Part shown: in pieces, positions 58,246-64,000 of the stretch | Layout: the number at the start of each line of letters is the position of its first letter | Numbering within the stretch: the stretch's first letter is position 1 | Origin: Bacillus badius NBRC 15713 | GTDB taxonomy: Bacteria > Bacillota > Bacilli > Bacillales > Domibacillaceae | Assembly: GCF_001591605.1 (NCBI RefSeq) | Contig: NZ_BCVF01000004.1 | Coordinates: 1 to 64,000 of the forward strand | DNA length: 64,000 nucleotides | Direction: 5' to 3' | Translations under genes and position numbers: made by a program | Notes under the pieces: model-generated | Database searches by the model: none | Seen by the model: only the letters and a program-made list of their open reading frames with translations | What the model was told of the DNA's origin: nothing

Positions 58246-59022
58246 TTATTTTACCATTCCTAATATAATTCGCCATTTTTCTTTCTTGGTTTTCCCTTCA
58301 ACAGCTATTAGCTTCGCCCTTCCTGCTCCCCTCATCGAAAGCATATCTCCCTCTTTGCATTCGAATGCCGGATTCTCCTGCTGCTTCCAGTTGACCTTCA
58401 CCAGCCCTCCCTTGATGGCCGCTTGTACTTTATGCCTCGATTGCTTTGCAAAAGCGGACAAGATCGCATCAAGGCGCAAGGAACTGACAGTGGCCGCTAG
58501 TTCTTTCCAGTCTTCTTCTGGAACAATCGCCTCTTGCCCATCCTTTTCACTAAGCGTTATCTTGGTTTTTCCTATTTGATTAAAATTCAATTCAATGTAA
58601 TGGCTTACTTCTGCTGCCGCCAAAAATTGAACTCTTTTGCCGTCTGTCAGAATATCGCCAAACTTTCCTCTCTTCAAGCCCAGCCCCATTAAACTGCCAA
58701 GCACCTGCGGATGAGTAACCGACACAAATTTATCAGGGTAATTCACCTCATATAGCACAGTATCAAAGTCTTTTTCCGAGGGGGTGAAATAACCAGGACA
58801 AATATAAGCTCTTTTTCTCTCTGACCGGTCTGTTCCTCCAAAAAAGAAAGCTGCGGTGTCACCATGCTCACCAACTATCGATTGAACGATTTCCTGTTCT
58901 CTCGGGTCCAGAAAATCGGTCAGCTTTGGTGCATACATTTCATCCGACTCTCTTTTCCACTCAAGCACCTGGTCAATAAACTCCTTTTCCTCCGGGCGAA
59001 AGTGCTGATAAATAGATGACAT
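58246..59022 (-). CDS. ylmH: S4-domain RNA-binding protein YlmH
   Basis: 258 residues with a C-terminal S4 domain (SRHKVQAAIKGGLVKVNWK). In B. subtilis YlmH (RqcP2-like, paralogous to RqcP) binds 50S peptidyl-tRNA complexes, so it may act with RqcH encoded 16 kb away. Start ATG 59022 follows AAGGAGA; the longer frame to 59058 is rejected. Before divIVA in the division cluster. Confidence 0.93.
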   Translation of the reverse strand: MSSIYQHFRPEEKEFIDQVLEWKRESDEMYAPKLTDFLDPREQEIVQSIVGEHGDTAAFFFGGTDRSERKRAYICPGYFTPSEKDFDTVLYEVNYPDKFVSVTHPQVLGSLMGLGLKRGKFGDILTDGKRVQFLAAAEVSHYIELNFNQIGKTKITLSEKDGQEAIVPEEDWKELAATVSSLRLDAILSAFAKQSRHKVQAAIKGGLVKVNWKQQENPAFECKEGDMLSMRGAGRAKLIAVEGKTKKEKWRIILGMVK

Positions 59023-59134
59023 GGCATTTTTCTCCTTTCCCTTATCACTTTGTTTCAAACCGCATGGCGCCTTTGCCCTGAATGAAGAACCAAATCAATT
59101 TCCTTCATCAAGCCTCTCGGACGGATTAAAAGCA

Positions 59135-59156
59135 AAAAAGGAAGCGGCTGCTTCCC
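59135..59156 (-). terminator. terminator after ylmG
   Basis: GGAAGC pairs with GCTTCC (59141-59156) and is followed by six T on the minus strand, 20 bases after the ylmG stop. It separates the ylmC-to-ylmG genes from ylmH-divIVA. Confidence 0.85.
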
Positions 59157-59176
59157 ATTACGGTCAAATCAAACTA

Positions 59177-59440
59177 TCAAATTACCCAAATGGCGAGCTG
59201 ATTCAGTCCTCTTACTGCCAAATTCAACACTAAAAAGGCAACAAGCGGCGAAATATCAATCATGCCGATTGGGGGAACAATCTTGCGGAAAGGCTCCAAA
59301 TAAGGCTCGCAAATTCTGGCAAAGAAGCGGCCAATCGAAGTTTCCCGGGCATTCGGGAACCAAGACATTAAAATATAAATGATAAGAGCCCATGAATAAA
59401 GCTCGATCAATCTCATTAATAAACCAACTACTATTAACAT
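59177..59440 (-). CDS. ylmG: YggT/YlmG family membrane protein
   Basis: About 87 residues with two membrane helices flanking [26 protein letters not shown], the family core. Homologues affect division in bacteria and nucleoid organisation in chloroplasts. Start uncertain: ATG 59440 lies 11 bases after GGGGTGG, while a GTG at 59455 overlaps the sepF end with a poorer site. Confidence 0.9.
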   Translation of the reverse strand: MLIVVGLLMRLIELYSWALIIYILMSWFPNARETSIGRFFARICEPYLEPFRKIVPPIGMIDISPLVAFLVLNLAVRGLNQLAIWVI

Positions 59441-59445
59441 GTCGC

Positions 59446-59883
59446 TTATGACCACCCCGTATTATTAGTATCGTCTTCCGTCAAAAACTGTGTAATGCTG
59501 CCGTCGACCTCCACGTTATCCGGAGTGCACAGGAAGATCTTCGGGCCCAGCTGCTGAATGTCTCCGCCGATCGCATAGACAGTTCCGCTTAAAAAATCAA
59601 TGATCCGCTTAGCTTGGTCATGCTGAATGCGCTGCAAATTCACGATAACAGCCCGCCGGTTCTTTAAATGGTCAGCAATTTCCTGTGCTTCTGCAAATAC
59701 CCGCGGCTCACTGAGAATCACCTTGGAGGATTTTTGCACACTTTGCAGGCTGACTATATTTTTCTTCAAAGATTTTGAGCTTTTTGCTGTTCTTTCTTCC
59801 TCATCCGCTTCAGGCTCTTCCACCAGCTGATAGTCATCTTCATCTAACATAAAAAACGCTTTAAATTTAGACTTGATTCCCAT
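59446..59883 (-). CDS. sepF: cell division protein SepF
   Basis: Forms rings that bundle FtsZ and tether it to the membrane. An N-terminal amphipathic helix ([13 protein letters not shown]), an acidic linker and a globular domain containing [20 protein letters not shown]. 145 residues. ATG 59883 is seven bases from AGGAGG, better than GTG 59886. In ylmE-sepF-ylmG order. Confidence 0.95.
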   Translation of the reverse strand: MGIKSKFKAFFMLDEDDYQLVEEPEADEEERTAKSSKSLKKNIVSLQSVQKSSKVILSEPRVFAEAQEIADHLKNRRAVIVNLQRIQHDQAKRIIDFLSGTVYAIGGDIQQLGPKIFLCTPDNVEVDGSITQFLTEDDTNNTGWS

Positions 59884-59900
59884 CACTCCACCTCCTGGGC

Positions 59901-60572
59901 TTATTCACCAACAAGGGCTGTGCCAATTCTTACCATTGTCGCGCCTTCCTCAATAGCAATTTGATAGTCATTGCTCATGCCCATTGATAATTCTGCACAT
60001 GGCGCATAAGGCCATTCTCTGCTTTGAATATCTTCTTGGAGTTTCTTTAACTTCTTAAAGCACTGACGCAGCGTCTGTTCATCGTCTGTTAACGGCGCCA
60101 TCGTCATGAGGCCGCATACGGTAATCTTCTCATATTGGGCGAGCTGCTCGACAAATGACATGACTTCTTCAGGAGACAGCCCATGCTTAGATTCTTCTCC
60201 CGATACATTCACTTGAACGAAGCACTGAACCGGCTGTGCCGCCCGCTTGTTAATTTCCTTCGCCAATGAAAGCCGGTCAAGCGAATGTATGTATGACACT
60301 TTATCAATAATCTGTTTCACCTTTCGTGATTGCAAGCTGCCAATAAAATGCCAGACGGGCTCTCCCTGGAGCTTGTCCCACTTTTCCAAAAGCCCTTCAT
60401 CCCGGTTTTCTCCGAGGTGAAGGAGTCCAGCTTCGAGCGCTTCCTGTGCTCGCTCCACTGATACATATTTTGTTACAGCAATAACTTTCACTTCATCAGG
60501 CTGTCGGCCCGATCTGTCACAGGCTTCTTGAATCTGCCTCTGCACCTCTTGCAGTTTGTCTGCCACTTTCAT
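59901..60572 (-). CDS. ylmE: YggS/PLPBP family pyridoxal phosphate homeostasis protein YlmE
   Basis: Single-domain PLP-binding barrel like alanine racemase N-domain. AVTKYVSVE holds the PLP lysine (about 36); [12 protein letters not shown] and [20 protein letters not shown] bind phosphate. 223 residues from ATG 60572 (AAGGAG upstream), overlapping the ylmD stop by four bases. Confidence 0.95.
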   Translation of the reverse strand: MKVADKLQEVQRQIQEACDRSGRQPDEVKVIAVTKYVSVERAQEALEAGLLHLGENRDEGLLEKWDKLQGEPVWHFIGSLQSRKVKQIIDKVSYIHSLDRLSLAKEINKRAAQPVQCFVQVNVSGEESKHGLSPEEVMSFVEQLAQYEKITVCGLMTMAPLTDDEQTLRQCFKKLKKLQEDIQSREWPYAPCAELSMGMSNDYQIAIEEGATMVRIGTALVGE

Positions 60573-61402
60573 GTTGAAACTCCTTCCTTCCATCCAATGA
60601 ACCCAAGCATTCTTCCTGTTTTTCCATTATCGCGGCGATGAGAAAAAAATTCACTATTACAGCTTGTGCACCGCTTGGAAGAACGAATATTTTCACGGGG
60701 AATCCCTGCTTGTATCAAAATCAGCTCATTTAGCTCTTGCAAAGAAAGATGAAACTGTCCAGGTTCTCCCTCTGCCGGAGCAAAAGGAAGCGGAGAGCGG
60801 TCATCTGTCCATTGGCGCACCCGGTCAATGACTCGGCTGTCTACTTTATAGCACTTCTGGCAAATAGACGGCCCGATTACCGCTTCCATATCTTCCGGCT
60901 TGATTCCGTCTTTTTCCCACTCTTCCACAAGCCGGGCACCGATGCCGAGCACCGTGCCCTTCCAGCCTGCATGAGCCGTGCCTATCCGTTTGTCCTTTTT
61001 GGATAAAAAATAAAGAGGGACACAATCAGCATAGCAAAGCGTTAATAGGATGCCCTTTTCGTTTGTGTACAAACCATCTGTATCCGGAAAGCTTGACTCA
61101 TAGTAGAGACCGCCTTTGCCGCTATCTGTTTTAGTCACCTGGGCCATGCGTTTTCCATGTGTCTGGCAGGCGCCAACCCAAGATCCGGCGGGAATGCCTA
61201 CAAGACTGCCAATCCTTTCGCGATTAGCCCTTACATCTTCCGGGCGATCGTTCACATGGAAACCGGTATTTAAACTGGCAAACTCTCCAGTGCTCTCACC
61301 GCCGATTTTAGTGGAAAAGCCCGCCACAAGACCAGGCACCGCTTCGTGCCAATCTTTGATTATATAAAAGCTGTCGTGCGCAGAAACAAAGGGTTCCGTC
61401 AT
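60569..61402 (-). CDS. ylmD: laccase-domain purine nucleoside phosphorylase YlmD
   Basis: YfiH/LACC1 family enzyme acting on purine nucleosides with a zinc site. Conserved [18 protein letters not shown] and [14 protein letters not shown]. 277 residues. First strongly recognisable gene of ylmDE-sepF-ylmGH; its link with division is by position only. Confidence 0.93.
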   Translation of the reverse strand: MTEPFVSAHDSFYIIKDWHEAVPGLVAGFSTKIGGESTGEFASLNTGFHVNDRPEDVRANRERIGSLVGIPAGSWVGACQTHGKRMAQVTKTDSGKGGLYYESSFPDTDGLYTNEKGILLTLCYADCVPLYFLSKKDKRIGTAHAGWKGTVLGIGARLVEEWEKDGIKPEDMEAVIGPSICQKCYKVDSRVIDRVRQWTDDRSPLPFAPAEGEPGQFHLSLQELNELILIQAGIPRENIRSSKRCTSCNSEFFSHRRDNGKTGRMLGFIGWKEGVST

Positions 61403-61470
61403 ATTTTCTACTCCCGAGCATTTTCTTTTAGTGTAACATAATCAAACAAGAAACGTCACTGAAAAACAAA

Positions 61471-61743
61471 TTATTCGCCTTTCGTTTCCCCTTCTCCAGC
61501 GGGAGAATGCCCTGAATGCCGAACGAGAATTACGTCTTCGCCAATTTTAACAATTTGTGACCAAGGAATAACAATTTCTTCTTCTTTTCCAAAGAGGCCA
61601 AAAATTTTTCCTGATGTGCTAATGACGATCGAGTCGATTGTTCCCGCTGTTAAATTCAAATGAATATCAGAAATATTCCCGAGCTTCTTGCCGTTGGCGA
61701 CATTGACAATATCTTTTAACTGAAAATCAGATATTCTTCCCAA
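61471..61743 (-). CDS. ylmC: YlmC/YmxH family PRC-barrel protein
   Basis: 90 residues with a PRC-barrel: LKDIVNVANGKKLGNISDI and EIVIPWSQIVKIGEDVILV. Sporulation-associated in Bacillus; molecular role unknown. TTG start at 61743 with AAAGGAGG seven bases upstream. It follows the sigG terminator, so a separate promoter is expected in 61744-61800, but I cannot name one. Confidence 0.88.
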   Translation of the reverse strand: MGRISDFQLKDIVNVANGKKLGNISDIHLNLTAGTIDSIVISTSGKIFGLFGKEEEIVIPWSQIVKIGEDVILVRHSGHSPAGEGETKGE

Positions 61744-61794
61744 ACACGTTGCCTCCTTTGATCCTTAGTTGCCGATATATTACTATATGCAAAA

Positions 61795-61841
61795 ATAAAA
61801 AAATAAGACTCCTTGGACACCTGCCCGAAAGAGTCTTATTT
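61795..61841 (-). terminator. terminator after sigG
   Basis: AAATAAGACTC pairs with its complement around a 19-base loop (61801-61841) and runs into seven T on the minus strand. Starts about ten bases after the sigG stop. Confidence 0.88.
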
Positions 61842-61851
61842 TTTCATCTTT

Positions 61852-62628
61852 TTAATTAATGTTTTTATTCATTTGTTTAATAGCTGCCTTTTCCAGCCTG
61901 GAGACTTGTGCCTGGGAGATGCCGATTTCTTCAGCCACTTCCATTTGTGTTTTCCCTTGAAAAAAGCGTTTGCGAATGATCATTTTTTCGCGGTCGTTCA
62001 GCCTTTTCAGCCCTTCTTTTAAAGCAATTTCCTCAATCCATTGCGTATCTTTATGGCTGTCGTCGCTTAGCTGGTCCATAACAAAGATCGGATCGCCGCC
62101 ATCATTATAAATCGGTTCAAATAAAGAAACTGGATCTTGAATCGCATCAAGGGCAAATACAATTTCTTCTTTTGGCACATCCAGTTCCCTGCTGATTTCT
62201 TCAGCCGTCGGTTCCTTCGATGTCTCAGCAATCAACCGCTCCCTCACCTGCAGCGCTTTATAAGCAATATCCCGCAGTGAACGGGATACGCGGATCGGGT
62301 TATTATCACGCAAATACCGACGAATCTCACCGATAATCATAGGCACAGCGTATGTAGAGAAACGGACATTATGACTTAAATCAAAGTTATCAATGGATTT
62401 CATCAGTCCAATACAACCGACTTGAAACAAGTCATCCACGTATTCACCGCGGTTGTTAAATCGTTGAATGACACTTAGCACAAGCCGCAAATTTCCATTC
62501 ACAAGCTTTTCCCGTGCACTCAGCTCCCCTCCTTGAAGGCGGCGAAATAAATCACGCATCTCTTCATTTTTTAATACCGGGAGCTTCGAGGTATCTACAC
62601 CGCATATTTCCACTTTATTACGTGCCAT
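61852..62628 (-). CDS. sigG: RNA polymerase sigma-G factor (late forespore)
   Basis: Directs late forespore transcription. 258 residues starting MARNKVEICGVDTSKLPVLK. Region 2 holds FNNRGEYVDDLFQVG and STYAVPMIIGEIRRYL; region 4 helix-turn-helix is KTQMEVAEEIGISQAQVSRLE. I chose ATG 62628, with GAGGAGGGG upstream; the longest frame to 62787 reads through the promoter. A sigma-F/G-type promoter precedes it. Confidence 0.98.
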   Translation of the reverse strand: MARNKVEICGVDTSKLPVLKNEEMRDLFRRLQGGELSAREKLVNGNLRLVLSVIQRFNNRGEYVDDLFQVGCIGLMKSIDNFDLSHNVRFSTYAVPMIIGEIRRYLRDNNPIRVSRSLRDIAYKALQVRERLIAETSKEPTAEEISRELDVPKEEIVFALDAIQDPVSLFEPIYNDGGDPIFVMDQLSDDSHKDTQWIEEIALKEGLKRLNDREKMIIRKRFFQGKTQMEVAEEIGISQAQVSRLEKAAIKQMNKNIN

Positions 62629-62668
62629 TATGAAAATCCCCTCCTCGCAGGAACTGCTGTACAACCAA

Positions 62669-62698
62669 CAGTATCTCCCTGCAAAAAGAAAACTATGC
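62669..62698 (-). promoter_or_regulatory. sigma-F/sigma-G-type promoter for sigG
   Basis: On the minus strand, -35 GCATA (62694-62698), 15 bases, -10 GGAGATACTG (62669-62678). The -10 fits GGNNANAHTR at every position and the -35 fits GYATA. It lies 40 bases before sigG, consistent with forespore-only expression. Confidence 0.78.
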
Positions 62699-62857
62699 AT
62701 CAAAGAAAAACGGAAGGGACGGCTCTGCGCTATTAGTAAAATAGTCCCTATGAGAAAAATTCGTTTTTTTCCATTTTTTGGTAACAAGGACTATTTAACC
62801 AAATCTTCAAACGCACTTGAATGTGAGATAAACAGAAAAAATCCCGTGAATGGCCAC

Positions 62858-62911
62858 AGCCCGATTCTGCCTGCAGCTGCCGAGGTGACAGACTGCAGGC
62901 AGAATCGGGCT
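62858..62911. repeat. 19-bp perfect inverted repeat between sigE and sigG
   Basis: AGCCCGATTCTGCCTGCAG (62858-62876) has its exact complement at 62893-62911, with a 16-base loop. It starts 11 bases after the sigE stop. The minus strand has no U-tract directly after the stem; a six-T run appears 16-20 bases later. It is probably a transcription stop or RNA-protecting hairpin for spoIIG mRNA. Confidence 0.75.
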
Positions 62912-62921
62912 TACTCGCCAG

Positions 62922-63641
62922 TCAAACCATTTTATTAAACTCTTTTTGCAGACGCTGGATGATTCTCTTTTCCAGCCTGGAAATGTAAGATTGTGAAATC
63001 CCCAATAAATCGGCCACGTCTTTTTGTGTTTTTTCCTCTTCTCCTTTCAATCCGAAACGAAGCTCCATGATTTGCTTTTCCCGGTCAGATAAATGCTCCA
63101 TCGCCTTAAACAACAGACTTCGATCTACTCCCGCCTCAATGTCTCGTGTAATAATATCATCGTCTGTCCCGAGCACATCGGAAAGCAGCAGCTCATTTCC
63201 ATCCCAGTCAACGTTTAAAGGCTCATCGAACGACACTTCAGAACGAATTTTGTTGTTGCGGCGCAAATACATTAAAATCTCATTTTCAATACACCTTGAT
63301 GCATACGTAGCTAATTTAATTTTCTTTTCGGGATTAAATGTATTTACAGCTTTGATTAATCCAATCGTGCCAATGCTGATTAAATCCTCAATATTGATGC
63401 CTGTATTTTCAAACTTCCTGGCAATATAGACCACAAGACGCAAATTTCTTTCGATCAGCAGGGCTCTGGCTGCTTGATCGCCTTTTGGCAGCTTAATCAG
63501 CAATTTTTCTTCTTCATCTCTTGATAAAGGCGGAGGAAGCGCTTCGCTTCCGCCAATATAATAAATTTCATCCGTTTTCAGCTTTAATTTAATAAGCAGC
63601 TTGTACCAATAATAAGTGATTTTTAACCGTAAACTCCTCAT
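62922..63641 (-). CDS. sigE: RNA polymerase sigma-E factor precursor (early mother cell)
   Basis: Pro-sigma-E, activated by SpoIIGA cleavage. The pro-sequence [20 protein letters not shown] ends near Tyr27-Tyr28, followed by [12 protein letters not shown] as in B. subtilis. Regions 2 ([17 protein letters not shown]) and 4 ([23 protein letters not shown]) are intact. 239 residues, ATG 63641 after GGAGGAGG, 38 bases behind spoIIGA. Confidence 0.98.
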   Translation of the reverse strand: MRSLRLKITYYWYKLLIKLKLKTDEIYYIGGSEALPPPLSRDEEEKLLIKLPKGDQAARALLIERNLRLVVYIARKFENTGINIEDLISIGTIGLIKAVNTFNPEKKIKLATYASRCIENEILMYLRRNNKIRSEVSFDEPLNVDWDGNELLLSDVLGTDDDIITRDIEAGVDRSLLFKAMEHLSDREKQIMELRFGLKGEEEKTQKDVADLLGISQSYISRLEKRIIQRLQKEFNKMV

Positions 63642-63679
63642 AAAGCCTCCTCCTCGTTAATAAGAATAAATATCTCTGT

Positions 63680-64000
63680 TTACGAAACTTCTTCATATGA
63701 TAAAGATAAGACCATTTTCGGGTGAAGGATGCATGAAAACTGACCATCGGATGATAAATTCATAGAAGTAAAGGCAACAAGCACTTTCGGAACAGCTACA
63801 CTTTTCTTGTGGTTGCTAATCTTTACGTCGTCAGGCTTGAAAGCCGGCAACAGCTGGTGAGCCTTTCCTACAGACTTCGCAGGGATGAGCCTCATTTTGT
63901 TCAGCCATTCCTTTGGTAAATATTCATCTTGAAAAAGCAAAACTTCGGGCTGTTCTGCCGCTTTAATTACCTCTTCCGGAAGCTTTTCTTCCAAACCGGC
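63680..64000 (-). CDS. spoIIGA: sporulation sigma-E processing peptidase SpoIIGA (C-terminal part)
   Basis: The frame is open to the window edge, so only about 106 C-terminal residues are seen; the membrane domain and catalytic aspartate are outside. Position right before sigE, and the ends LRLIPAKSVGKAHQLLPAFK and ILHPKMV, fit the soluble aspartic protease domain of SpoIIGA that cleaves pro-sigma-E at the septum. Confidence 0.92.
   Translation of the reverse strand, partial: AGLEEKLPEEVIKAAEQPEVLLFQDEYLPKEWLNKMRLIPAKSVGKAHQLLPAFKPDDVKISNHKKSVAVPKVLVAFTSMNLSSDGQFSCILHPKMVLSLSYEEVS

Noticed and set aside
62629-62787. 53-residue N-terminal extension of sigG
   Set aside because: It would translate the promoter region; the family start MARNKVEICG has its own strong ribosome binding site.

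Overview
The window is core chromosome from a low-to-mid GC, endospore-forming member of the Bacillaceae. It carries the C-terminal end of spoIIGA, sigE, sigG and spoVM, a T-box before ileS, PyrR attenuators before the pyr genes and a FapR operator. Gene order follows the Bacillus subtilis spoIIG-to-rbgA segment, read here on the minus strand from the right end to the left. Only rpmB and rqcH are on the plus strand. I see no rRNA, tRNA, prophage, insertion sequence, CRISPR array or toxin/defence island.

Right end, in transcription order: spoIIGA (partial), sigE and sigG (mother-cell and forespore sigma factors; sigG has its own sigma-F-like promoter); ylmC, ylmD, ylmE, sepF, ylmG, ylmH and divIVA (division cluster); a T-box leader and ileS; lspA and an rluD-type gene; then pyrR-pyrB-pyrC-carA-carB-pyrK-pyrD-pyrF-pyrE. 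The uracil permease gene pyrP is missing from its usual place between pyrR and pyrB, yet two PyrR-binding-loop sequences remain in that gap. pyrE and the plus-strand rqcH converge on one large shared hairpin.

Middle: yloB (calcium-type P-ATPase), yloC, remA, gmk and rpoZ; then a tight series coaBC-priA-def-fmt-rsmB-rlmN-prpC-prkC-rsgA-rpe joining coenzyme A synthesis, replication restart, translation initiation, rRNA modification and Ser/Thr phosphorylation control; then thiN and the 25-codon spoVM. rpmB (plus strand) is divergent from asp23/yloU and yloV (fakA type).

Left end: sdaAB-sdaAA-recG; the FapR-controlled lipid genes fapR-plsX-fabD-fabG, with acpP on its own promoter; rnc-smc-ftsY; ylxM-ffh; rpsP-khpA-ylqD-rimM-trmD; rplS; a type I signal peptidase gene; and rbgA.

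The genes are ordinary housekeeping genes, and I found no new multi-gene system. The less ordinary content is in the gaps: two copies of a bipartite hairpin element whose second stem differs in sequence but keeps pairing, two other repeat-like intergenic sequences, a 19-bp perfect inverted repeat between sigE and sigG, a 65-bp nested hairpin and a branched terminator beside spoVM, and the trace of a pyrP loss. Several start codons were moved from the longest open frame because the ribosome binding site and family N-terminus clearly favour an internal ATG, GTG or TTG.
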